Source: Streptomyces caniscabiei
GTDB taxonomy: Bacteria > Actinomycetota > Actinomycetes > Streptomycetales > Streptomycetaceae
Length of the DNA stretch: 64,000 nt
Direction of reading: 5' to 3'
Assembly: GCF_014930365.1 (NCBI RefSeq)
Contig: NZ_JABXWI010000010.1
Coordinates: 372,001 to 436,000, forward strand
The translations under genes and the position numbers were made by a program. The number at the start of each line of letters is the position of its first letter. Within the stretch, counting starts at the first letter, position 1. The notes beneath the pieces were generated by a model. The model saw only the letters and a program-made list of their open reading frames with translations, was not told the origin of the DNA and did no database searches. Shown piece after piece: positions 1 through 7,736 of this stretch.

Positions 1-1
1 C

Positions 2-469
2 ACCTCCTTCCAGAGCCAGTTGCAGGCCAAGTACTCCACGGCGGAGATCGACCAGAGGATCGGCTGGTTCCCCGTCGCCAACTCGGCGGCCACCGGCCTG
101 TACTCGCCCGACCAGACCAACGGTGTCGTCGCGTTCCGGACGGGTGACGAGAAGCGGCAGAACGCGGCCCGGCAGTTCCTCGCCTTCTGGCTCGGCCCCG
201 ACTACCCGGACTACATCAAGGCGATGAAGATCCCGTCCGTGCAGCCCTCCGTGCCCACCCCGGACGGCCTCCCCGAGGCGTCGAAGGCCCAGGTCGCCGC
301 CCTGCCCACGGCCATCGGCGTCTTCCAGGCCAAGGCGATCGTCGCCCCGGACGCCCACCTCTACCTCGCCGACATGCTCTTCGACAAGAAGAGCCCCCAG
401 CAGGTCGCCCAGGCCATCCAGGACCAGTTCGCGCAGGTGGCCAAGGCCCAGGGCGCGCCCGGTTTCTAG
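2..469 (+). CDS. Sugar ABC transporter substrate-binding protein, C-terminal part
   Basis: The reading frame enters from the left edge of the window, so this is only the last ~155 residues of the protein. The sequence resembles the C-terminal lobe of family 1 extracellular solute-binding proteins: conserved aromatic segments (RIGWFPVANSAATGLY, FLAFWLGPDYPDYIK) and a final amphipathic helix (QQVAQAIQDQFAQVAKA). These are lipoproteins that capture sugars outside the membrane and hand them to the permease pair. Two permease genes follow at once (23 bp gap, then a 4-bp overlap), so this is the first visible gene of a carbohydrate uptake operon. The substrate cannot be read from this part. The lipobox, start and any operator lie outside the window. 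Confidence 0.85.
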   Translation, partial: TSFQSQLQAKYSTAEIDQRIGWFPVANSAATGLYSPDQTNGVVAFRTGDEKRQNAARQFLAFWLGPDYPDYIKAMKIPSVQPSVPTPDGLPEASKAQVAALPTAIGVFQAKAIVAPDAHLYLADMLFDKKSPQQVAQAIQDQFAQVAKAQGAPGF

Positions 470-492
470 CGGGCGGGAGACAGGGCTCAACC

Positions 493-1416
493 ATGGCGGA
501 CACGGCCGTACGTACACGCGCACAGGCGCCCATGAGAGGCGCATCCCGGAAGGCGGGGCGGCTGCCCCGCGCCGCCGTGCACCACCCCTGGTGGTTCGCG
601 CTCCCCGCGATCGTCGTCTTCGCGGGCTTCTTCCTGGTGCCCAACCTGCTCAACTTCTACTACCCGTTCACCAACTGGTCCTCGTACCACCCGGACATCG
701 CCTTCACCGGCCTCGACACCTTCACGACCATCGCCGACGACGGCACCCTCGTCCGCGCGATCCGCACCACCCTGCTCTACGCGCTGCTCGCGGCCGTCTT
801 CCAGAACGCCTTCGGGCTGGGGCTGGCGCTGCTGCTGGAGGACGACACCCGCTTCAACCGGTTCTTCCGGGCCGTCTTCTTCCTGCCGGTGCTCATCTCG
901 GCCCTCGCCACCGGGTACGTCTTCCAGGCGCTCCTCGACCAGGACGGCGCCGTCAACGCGGTCCTGGGCACCGACATCCCCTGGCTGGGTTCGACGACCT
1001 GGACCCTCGTCGTGGTCACCGTCATCCACGGCTGGAAGTGGATGGGCCTGTCGATGCTGATCTACCTGGCCGGGCTGAAGGGCATCCCGGGCGACATGCT
1101 CGAAGCCGCCCGGATGGACGGGGCGGGGCCCTGGCGGACCTTCTGGTCGGTGCGCTGGCCGATGCTCGCCCCCGCCCTCACCTTCAACGTCACCACCGCG
1201 CTCATCGGCTCGATGAACACCTTCGACATCGTGCAGGCCACCACCGGCGGCGGCCCGGCCGCCTCCACCGAGGTCTTCAACATCTACATGTTCCGGATCT
1301 TCGGACAGGGCCTGTACGCACAGGCCTCGGCGATGAGCCTCGTCCTCTTCCTGATCGTGGTGGCCGTCGCGATTCCGCTGGTCATCGGGTTGCGCCGAAG
1401 GGAGCAGCTGCTGTGA
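493..1416 (+). CDS. Carbohydrate ABC transporter permease, MalF type
   Basis: Inner-membrane subunit of an ABC sugar importer, 307 residues. It has about six membrane segments, the first near residues 36–60. The cytoplasmic EAA loop (EAARMDGAG, near residue 204) is the contact site for the ATPase. No ATPase gene is present here; in Streptomyces such transporters commonly share an unlinked ATPase (MsiK), which is an inference for this system. The ATG start gives a soluble basic N-terminus before the first membrane helix. It overlaps the next permease gene by GTGA, suggesting translational coupling. Confidence 0.9.
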   Translation: MADTAVRTRAQAPMRGASRKAGRLPRAAVHHPWWFALPAIVVFAGFFLVPNLLNFYYPFTNWSSYHPDIAFTGLDTFTTIADDGTLVRAIRTTLLYALLAAVFQNAFGLGLALLLEDDTRFNRFFRAVFFLPVLISALATGYVFQALLDQDGAVNAVLGTDIPWLGSTTWTLVVVTVIHGWKWMGLSMLIYLAGLKGIPGDMLEAARMDGAGPWRTFWSVRWPMLAPALTFNVTTALIGSMNTFDIVQATTGGGPAASTEVFNIYMFRIFGQGLYAQASAMSLVLFLIVVAVAIPLVIGLRRREQLL

Positions 1417-2240
1417 GCGCGGTGCTGTGGCGCTACGGCCGTCCGGCCCTGGTCCTGCTCCTCGCGGGGCTCGCCGTCGGCGTCCCCCTGTGGCTGGTGC
1501 TCGTCACCTCAGCCAAGCCGCAGGCCGAGGCCATCAGGCCGAACCTGGACGCGCCGGCGCACTGGCAGCCCGGCGCCAACTACGAGGACGCCGTCGCCCA
1601 GGGCGAGATGCTGCGCGGCCTGCTCAACTCCCTGCTGGTCGTGGTCCCTTCGGTGGTCCTCGTGCTGATCCTCGGCGCGGGCGCCGCCTGGGTCTTCGCC
1701 CGCCGGAAGTCGAGGCTCGTCTCGGCGGCGTACGCGCTGTGCATCAGCGGACTGCTGCTGCCGCCCGCGGTCATCACCATCGTGATGGAGCTGCGGCAGC
1801 TCGGACTGGCGGGCACCCGGCCCGGGATGATCGCCGTGTACACCGGGATGTACCTCTCCACGTCGATCTTCTTCATGACCGGCTTCATCCGCGCCATCCC
1901 GATGGAGCTGGAGGAGGCGGCCCGCATCGACGGCGCGAAGCCGCTGCGGATCTTCGCCCGGATCGTCCTCCCGCTCCTCCGGCCCGTCATCGCCACCGCG
2001 ACGATCATGGTGATGCTCTACGCCTGGAGCGACATCTTCTACGCCTTCTTCGTCCTCGGCGGCGGCGACCGGGCCACCCTCCCGCTCAACCTCTACAAGG
2101 TCGCGAGCGCCCAGCTCTACCTCAACAACTGGCATCTCGTCTTCGCGTACGTCGTGGTGATGAGCCTGCCGATGGTCGCCGTCTTCCTCGTCGGCCAGCG
2201 AAAGATCGTGTCCGGAATCACCAGTGGAGCCGTCAAATGA
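1413..2240 (+). CDS. Carbohydrate ABC transporter permease, MalG type
   Basis: Second permease subunit of the sugar importer, 275 residues. The GTG start at 1413 overlaps the stop of the preceding permease (CTGTGA); the frame is open further upstream, but that region is the permease gene in another frame. The EAA motif (EEAARIDGAKP, near residue 165) is intact and about six hydrophobic segments are visible. The tail (GQRKIVSGITSGAVK) is typical of MalG-type subunits. It acts as a heterodimer with the 493–1416 product. The secreted glycosidase gene starts 17 bp downstream, so import and polymer breakdown are probably co-expressed. Confidence 0.9.
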   Translation: MSAVLWRYGRPALVLLLAGLAVGVPLWLVLVTSAKPQAEAIRPNLDAPAHWQPGANYEDAVAQGEMLRGLLNSLLVVVPSVVLVLILGAGAAWVFARRKSRLVSAAYALCISGLLLPPAVITIVMELRQLGLAGTRPGMIAVYTGMYLSTSIFFMTGFIRAIPMELEEAARIDGAKPLRIFARIVLPLLRPVIATATIMVMLYAWSDIFYAFFVLGGGDRATLPLNLYKVASAQLYLNNWHLVFAYVVVMSLPMVAVFLVGQRKIVSGITSGAVK

Positions 2241-2256
2241 CCGGAGGTCCAGCCGC

Positions 2257-4827
2257 GTGATCACCCCCACCCGCACGAAAGCCCGCACCCGGCACCGCAC
2301 CAGGTCCCGAACGAGAACCGCCCTGGTCACAGCACTACTTGGAGTCACCGCCATGGCAGGCAGCACCCTCCCCGCCACCGGATCGGCAGCGGCAGCGGCC
2401 GCCGACCCGCAGCGCCTCACCGTCGACCTCTCCGCCTCCGAGGGCCCGGTGATGCGCGGCGCCAACGGCGCGCTGTACGGGCTCAGTGACGACGGCGTGC
2501 CCAGCGACGCGGCCCTCGCGCCGCTGAAGATCACCAGCATCTCGCAGAAGCCGGAGGGCGGTGCGCAGCACCCCAACGGCGACGCGCTCACCGTCTCCAA
2601 GTCGTTCTTCCGCAACGGCGGCGGCGAGATCAACGTGATGATGCAGGACATCTACGCCAAGTGGCCCTACGAGGACCTCGGCATCGACGACTACCTCCCC
2701 AAGGTCGACAAGATCGTCAAGGAGGTGTCGGCGGACCCCAACGGCGACCGCTTCGTCTACATCCCCTTCAACGAGCCCGACCAGATCTGGTACAAACTCG
2801 ACGTCGCCGACCAGGCGCAGTACGAGATCAACCGCGACCGCTTCTTCCGCGACTGGAAGACGGTCTACCAGCGCATCCGCGCCATCGACCCCGACGCCCG
2901 GATCGCCGGCCCCAACGAGGCCGCCTACCACACCCGCCTGATCACCGACTTCCTCGCCTTCGCCCAGCGCGAGAACGTCCTGCCGCAGGTCATGACCTGG
3001 CACGAGCTGGGTTCCGGCTCGCTGCGCGACTTCCAGGGCCACTACGACAACTACCGTTCCATCGAGCGGCAGTTGGGCATCAAGCCCCTGAAGATCAACA
3101 TCGACGAGTACGCCAACCGCCGCGACCTCTCCGTCCCGGGCCAACTCGTCCAGTGGGTCTCGATGTTCGAGCGCAACAAGGTGTACGCCAACCAGGCCTA
3201 CTGGGACGCCGCCGGCAACATGGACGGCAACGTCGTCCGCTCCAACATCCCCAACGGCGGCTGGTGGCTGTTCCGTTGGTACGCGGGCCTGACCGGCGAC
3301 ACCGTCAGGGTCACCCCGCCGCAGGCCGACACGATCGACACCCTCCAGGGCCTCGCCTCCCTCGACACCTCCCGCCGCCAGGCCCAGGTCGTCCTCGGCG
3401 GCTCCGCCGGTGACACGGACGTCGTGGTCCGGAAGGTCCCCCGCTCCCTCTTCGGGCGTACGGTCACCGCGACCGTCGCCGAGGCCGCCTGGTCAGGCTA
3501 CGAGGGACAGCACGCCGCCCCGCGCGTCCTGACCCGGACGAAGGTGCGGATCGCCGAGGACGGCACGGTGACCGTCCCGCTGCGCGGCCTGCACAAGATG
3601 TCGGCCTACCGCGTCGTCCTCACCCCGGGCGGCACCGGCACCCCCACCGCGCCCTCCGTCCCCTGGACCGCCTCCTACGAGGCCGAGGACGCCGCCATCA
3701 CCGACGGCAAGGTCTACACCCAGGGCACGGTGAGCAACGCCAACGGCTACGCCGCCTCCGGCACCAAGGACGTCGGCTCGCTCAACCAGCCCGGCAGCAA
3801 GGTCGACTTCACCGTGTCCGTCCCGAAGGACGGCACCTACGACCTGGCCGTCCTCTACGGCAACCAGTCCGGCACCCCGGCCACCCAGAAACTCTCCGTC
3901 GACGGCGGCGAACCGGTCACGGTCACCTACCCCTCCACCGAGAACTGGACCTACCGCGCCAAGAAGGACCTCACCGTCCGGCTCACCGCGGGCACCCACC
4001 GGCTGACCCTGGCCAAGGGCGACACCGAGGTCACCCTCGACCGGATCGACCTCACCGCCCGCACGGCCGAGCCCGCCGCCTCCTACGAGGCCACCCTCGC
4101 GGACATCAGCGGGAAGCCGTCGTACGACTACTCGTCCTCCGCCGGTGTCGGCACGGGCGCGCTCGTGCTGCGCCCCGGCGACAAGGCGGTCTTCGACGTG
4201 TACGCCCCGCGCGACGGCTACTACCGGGTGGTGCCCCGGGCGTCGGCGCCCGTGACGCTCGCCCTGCACGGCCAGTCGGTGGCGGCGGTGCCCGACCGGC
4301 CGCTGCGGCTCTACCTGGTCGCGGGCAACAACCGGATCACCGCGACCGCCAAGCACACCGCCGTCCGCGCCCTCGACGTCACGGGCGCCGGCTCGACCAC
4401 CGGGACCCTGAACTACGAGGGCGCCACGGCCACGCTCGCGGGCGGGGCCAGGCTCGTCGACTCCCGTCACGCCTCCGCCGGTTCGTACATCGGCTGGCTC
4501 GGCAACGGCGCGGACTCCACCGCCGAGTTCACGGTGGACGCACCCACGTCCGGCCGTCATGTCCTGGTCGTCCACTACGCGCACAACGACCGCCGCGACA
4601 ACGGCCACGCCTACAACACCGACATCATGTCCCGCACGGCGGACATCACCGTCGGGGACGGCGCACCGCGCACGGTCACCTTCAAGAACACCTGGGGCTG
4701 GGACGACTACTGGACCGTGGGCGTCCCCGTCGACCTGAAGAAGGGCGCCAACACGGTGACCTTCGGCAACGCGGGCGCCTGGGCGCCGAACATCGACCGG
4801 ATCGAGGTCGGCCGGGTCGTGGGCTAG
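2257..4827 (+). CDS. Secreted clan GH-A-like glycoside hydrolase with C-terminal carbohydrate-binding modules
   Basis: About 856 residues. The GTG start at 2257 is chosen because GGAGG lies 9 bases upstream. The N-terminus is Arg-rich (TRTKARTRHRTRSRTRTA) followed by a hydrophobic signal sequence and an Ala run, so export is expected, possibly by Tat. The catalytic part resembles clan GH-A enzymes such as GH39: Asn-Glu-Pro with E173 as likely acid/base (YIPFNEPDQ) and E284 in NIDEYANRRD as likely nucleophile, 111 residues apart. From about residue 470 there are two or three beta-sandwich modules of CBM35/CBM6 type (one starts YEAEDAAITDG; another ends WAPNIDRIEVG). It is the last gene of the sugar ABC operon, so it probably releases the imported sugar. 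The exact family and substrate are not certain. Confidence 0.75.
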   Translation: MITPTRTKARTRHRTRSRTRTALVTALLGVTAMAGSTLPATGSAAAAAADPQRLTVDLSASEGPVMRGANGALYGLSDDGVPSDAALAPLKITSISQKPEGGAQHPNGDALTVSKSFFRNGGGEINVMMQDIYAKWPYEDLGIDDYLPKVDKIVKEVSADPNGDRFVYIPFNEPDQIWYKLDVADQAQYEINRDRFFRDWKTVYQRIRAIDPDARIAGPNEAAYHTRLITDFLAFAQRENVLPQVMTWHELGSGSLRDFQGHYDNYRSIERQLGIKPLKINIDEYANRRDLSVPGQLVQWVSMFERNKVYANQAYWDAAGNMDGNVVRSNIPNGGWWLFRWYAGLTGDTVRVTPPQADTIDTLQGLASLDTSRRQAQVVLGGSAGDTDVVVRKVPRSLFGRTVTATVAEAAWSGYEGQHAAPRVLTRTKVRIAEDGTVTVPLRGLHKMSAYRVVLTPGGTGTPTAPSVPWTASYEAEDAAITDGKVYTQGTVSNANGYAASGTKDVGSLNQPGSKVDFTVSVPKDGTYDLAVLYGNQSGTPATQKLSVDGGEPVTVTYPSTENWTYRAKKDLTVRLTAGTHRLTLAKGDTEVTLDRIDLTARTAEPAASYEATLADISGKPSYDYSSSAGVGTGALVLRPGDKAVFDVYAPRDGYYRVVPRASAPVTLALHGQSVAAVPDRPLRLYLVAGNNRITATAKHTAVRALDVTGAGSTTGTLNYEGATATLAGGARLVDSRHASAGSYIGWLGNGADSTAEFTVDAPTSGRHVLVVHYAHNDRRDNGHAYNTDIMSRTADITVGDGAPRTVTFKNTWGWDDYWTVGVPVDLKKGANTVTFGNAGAWAPNIDRIEVGRVVG

Positions 4828-4853
4828 CCGGGTCGTGGGCCAGGACGGACACC

Positions 4854-4904
4854 GGGCCTCGGCCGCCGGTGGGGGAGCATTTCCCCCGTCGGTGGCCGAG
4901 GCCC
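4854..4904. terminator. Bidirectional hairpin terminator
   Basis: A stem of about 22 bp with few mismatches (4854–4875 pairing with 4883–4904) and a short loop lies between two convergent genes, the secreted glycosidase and the sulfotransferase. It can end transcription from both sides. There is no U-tract, as is usual in Streptomyces. Confidence 0.8.
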
Positions 4905-4920
4905 TGCGCGTTCACCGTCC

Positions 4921-6108
4921 TCAGGCCCGGTCGACCTCGGCCCGCAGCGCGTTGTACTCCGTGAACTCGGCCTCGACGCCCTCGCGGGTCAGACCGTAGC
5001 GGGCCAGGTCGTAGCGGTGCGGCCGGCTGCCCCTGGAGTGGGTGGCGGCCGCCGGGAGCCGCGCGGCGTCGGCCTCCGTCCAGCGGGCGCCGACGGCCTC
5101 GTACAGCTTCGGGGCGCCCGCGGCCGGATCGGTGCCGAGCGAGGAGTACGGCACGTCGACCAGCCTCTCGCGGGGGAGGCCGGCACGGGCGGCGAGGCCT
5201 CGCCGCACCGACCGGCTCAGCAGGTCCAGCCAGGTGGCGCCGAGGTGGTGCGGGTCGACCGTCCGGCGGGAGAGGACCATGCCCACCTCGACCAGGCTGC
5301 AGAACGAGGCGACGGCGGTCACCGGATCACGGTGCGTCCACACCAGCGTGGCGTCCGGGAACACCGAGAGCAGGGCGTCGAGATTGCCGGTGTGGAAGGG
5401 GGACTTCAGGATCCAGCGGCGGCGCGGGCGGCCGTACTGGAGCACCTGGAAGCACTGCTTGAGGTGGCGGTAGTCGGGGAGGAAGTCCCGCTCGAAGTGC
5501 CAGGCGTGGTAGCGCGGCAGCTGGGCCTGGGACAGCGGCACCAGGGCGTGCGGCAGCAGGAACGTGTCCTCCTCGGGGCCCTCGGCGGTCATGGGATGGA
5601 TCTCACGGAAGCGCGGAGCGAGCCGATGGGTGCCGTCGAGCATCCGGCGCGCCGACGTGATCGCCTTCCGCCGCTGCTCCGGCGACGGTTCGAGACCGGG
5701 AGCGAGCAACTCCCACAGCCGCGGGCAGCGATGGTCGTCCGAGAGGGAGAGGACGCCGTGGGTGAGCGTGGTGGCCGTGCGCGGCAGCCCCACCACGAAC
5801 ACCGGGCGCTCGACGGGCTCCTCCTCGATGGCCGGGTTCTCGGCGATCAGCCGCCGGATCCGGGCCCGGTTGGTGAGATGCCGGCGGGCGTGGGCCTGCG
5901 CCGACTGCCAGCCGACCGGGGACAGGTCCGGGTCCCGCGCCCACTGGCGCAGCAGGAACCGGAAGCCGTCCACGAACTCCTCGTCGCCCTCCGCCCACCC
6001 GGCCCGGTCGAGGATCCGCGCGAGGACCCGGTCCGGATCGCGACGGGAACGGAGCGTGGGCCGGAGCAGGAGGTTGGCCAGGGCGAGGGCGGACGGCGTG
6101 GAGGGCAC
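4921..6108 (-). CDS. Sulfotransferase family protein
   Basis: Predicted PAPS-dependent sulfotransferase of about 395 residues. The 5'-phosphosulfate loop is visible as VFVVGLPRTATT (residues 103–114) and the 3'-phosphate-binding region as WTHRDPVTAVASF (near 252–265). The N-terminal helical part is typical of the Sulfotransfer_3 group. The GTG start at 6108 is preferred because AAAGGA lies just upstream; the frame stays open for 33 more codons, but those overlap the operator palindrome. The acceptor substrate is unknown and no neighbour points to it. The gene stands alone and is probably controlled by an unlinked TetR-type repressor (see 6176–6199). Confidence 0.8.
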   Translation of the reverse strand: MPSTPSALALANLLLRPTLRSRRDPDRVLARILDRAGWAEGDEEFVDGFRFLLRQWARDPDLSPVGWQSAQAHARRHLTNRARIRRLIAENPAIEEEPVERPVFVVGLPRTATTLTHGVLSLSDDHRCPRLWELLAPGLEPSPEQRRKAITSARRMLDGTHRLAPRFREIHPMTAEGPEEDTFLLPHALVPLSQAQLPRYHAWHFERDFLPDYRHLKQCFQVLQYGRPRRRWILKSPFHTGNLDALLSVFPDATLVWTHRDPVTAVASFCSLVEVGMVLSRRTVDPHHLGATWLDLLSRSVRRGLAARAGLPRERLVDVPYSSLGTDPAAGAPKLYEAVGARWTEADAARLPAAATHSRGSRPHRYDLARYGLTREGVEAEFTEYNALRAEVDRA

Positions 6109-6175
6109 AGGTGTGTCCTTTCCGGGGAAACGACGGACGGCGCGCGTCTCGTCGGACCGGCTGGGACCCCCAGCA

Positions 6176-6199
6176 TAAACAGGGAGTGGTCCCCGTTTA
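6176..6199. promoter_or_regulatory. TetR-type operator palindrome
   Basis: Half sites TAAACAGGGA and TCCCCGTTTA (9 of 10 bases match as inverted repeats) are separated by GTGG. The site lies 68–91 bp upstream of the sulfotransferase start. The form, with GACCACTCCC at its centre on the other strand, looks like a TetR-family operator. No TetR gene is in the window. Confidence 0.65.
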
Positions 6200-6264
6200 A
6201 CTGCCACCGTGCATCCGCCGACGGCCCCGGTGCCCGACGCGGGCCCCGGGACCGTCGCGTACGC

Positions 6265-7506
6265 CTACTCCGCCGGGACGGCCGCCCCCTGCCCGTCCCC
6301 GTACCGTGTCCGCAGCTCCGACAGCACCCCCGTGGCCGCCGCGACCAGCGGCACCGCCAGGAGCATGCCGAGGATGCCGGCGATGGAGGCGCCCGCCGTC
6401 AGGGCCAGCAGGATCGCCGCCGGGTGCATCTGCACGGTCCGGCTGTGGATCATCGGCTGCAGCACGTTCCCCTCGATCAACTGCACCGCGAAGACGACCC
6501 CGACCGCCCACAGCGCCGTCACCAGACCGCGGTCCGCGAACGCGACGAGGATCGCCACCGCGCCGGAGAGGAACGCGCCGAGATACGGGATGTACGCGCC
6601 GACGAACACCAGCGCGCCCAGCCCCACGGCCCCCGGCACCTGAAGGATCAGCAGGCCGACGGCGATCAGGGCGCCGTCGATGAAGGCGATGAGCGTCGTC
6701 CCGCGCATATAGCCCTCGATCGCACGGAACGCGCGCCGGGCCATCACCTCCAGGGTGTCACCGGAGCCGCGCGGCGCGAGCGAGTGCAGGGACGCGACCG
6801 CCTTGTCGGAGTCCCGCAGGAAGAAGAACATCAGCAGCATCGCCAGCACCGCGCTGGCCACGAACCCACCGACCGCGCTGACCCCGGTGAGCACCCCGGA
6901 GGCCGCGGTGCCGCCGAACTTCGACAGCAGCTCCTTGGCGTTCTTCGCGAGGTCGTCCAACGACGTCCCCGCCGGCCCGAACTCCTCGCTGAGCGACTTC
7001 GCCGCGTCCCTGAGTGACGAGATGATCTGGTCACCGGTGTCGATCAGCGCGGCCACCACGATGTACGCGGCCCCGCCCATCACCACGAGCACGGCCGCGC
7101 AGGTCAGCCCGGCGGCGAGGGACTTGTTGAACCGCATCGCCACCAGCCGCCGGTACAACGGGCCGAGCAACGCCGTGCCGAGCAGCGCGATCAGCAGGGG
7201 CGTGACCGCCGTCTGGAACGTCACACAGATCCAGACGCCCACGTAGACGACACCCGTCACCAGCAGGGTGAGCGCGCTCCACACCGCGATGTGCCGCGCG
7301 GGCCCCGGCAGGAACCCCCGGGGCGCCACCGGCTCCGAGGGCGTCGGCACCGCCCTCGGCACCTCCACGTACCCGCCGGACCCGGCGTACCCGCCGGTGG
7401 TCCGTATCGTCGTACGCGTCCGATGAACCGGTCTGCGCGCGGGCCCGCGCCCACGACCGGGCCGTCCCCCGCGTACTGCGCGGGAGTCTCCCGTACGGCT
7501 GCTCAT
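6265..7506 (-). CDS. AI-2E family transporter (PerM/UPF0118)
   Basis: Integral membrane protein, 413 residues in this frame, with about eight hydrophobic helices from residue 75 on (first: IAVWSALTLLVTGVVYVGVWI). The closing family signature is present (PYLGAFLSG; VIHSRTVQMHPAAILLALTAGASIAGILG in the alternate spelling LQPMIHSRTVQMHP). Members were named for autoinducer-2 export, but many act in ion or proton antiport; the substrate here is unknown. The ATG at 7506 has GGAG about 10 bases upstream. The first ~36 codons use unusual third bases (CGT, GGA, GTA, AGA, ATA), while the +1 frame starting at ATG 7516 or GTG 7522 is well biased over the same stretch, so a frameshift near 7400 is possible (see findings). 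Confidence 0.85.
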   Translation of the reverse strand: MSSRTGDSRAVRGGRPGRGRGPARRPVHRTRTTIRTTGGYAGSGGYVEVPRAVPTPSEPVAPRGFLPGPARHIAVWSALTLLVTGVVYVGVWICVTFQTAVTPLLIALLGTALLGPLYRRLVAMRFNKSLAAGLTCAAVLVVMGGAAYIVVAALIDTGDQIISSLRDAAKSLSEEFGPAGTSLDDLAKNAKELLSKFGGTAASGVLTGVSAVGGFVASAVLAMLLMFFFLRDSDKAVASLHSLAPRGSGDTLEVMARRAFRAIEGYMRGTTLIAFIDGALIAVGLLILQVPGAVGLGALVFVGAYIPYLGAFLSGAVAILVAFADRGLVTALWAVGVVFAVQLIEGNVLQPMIHSRTVQMHPAAILLALTAGASIAGILGMLLAVPLVAAATGVLSELRTRYGDGQGAAVPAE

Positions 7507-7638
7507 CCTCTGTCATCTCCACTCACTCGGAGGTCGCGCACACCCCCTGAGGATCATGGGATGGCCGTGGCGCCATAGCGTAGACCGGGCCGCCAGGGTG
7601 CCGTCGCCTGCGTCGCCGCCGACTCGACTGCGGGCAAT

Positions 7639-7658
7639 CGTGCCGCTGGGGCGGCACG
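7639..7658. terminator. Hairpin downstream of the GH31 gene
   Basis: Perfect 8-bp stem CGTGCCGC/GCGGCACG with a 4-base loop, 79 bp beyond the GH31 stop codon. The surrounding text (TGCGGGCAATCGTGCCGC…GGTGGGCGC) resembles a repeat seen between genes in many Streptomyces genomes. Probable terminator of the lacI–GH31 operon. The 230-bp gap 7507–7736 also carries the promoter region of the transporter gene. Confidence 0.55.
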
Positions 7659-7736
7659 GGTGGGCGCGGGCGCAGGCGGCACCTCGCGACCGCCGAGCAG
7701 CGGAACCCCACCCACCCCGCCCCCACCACGGGCGCG

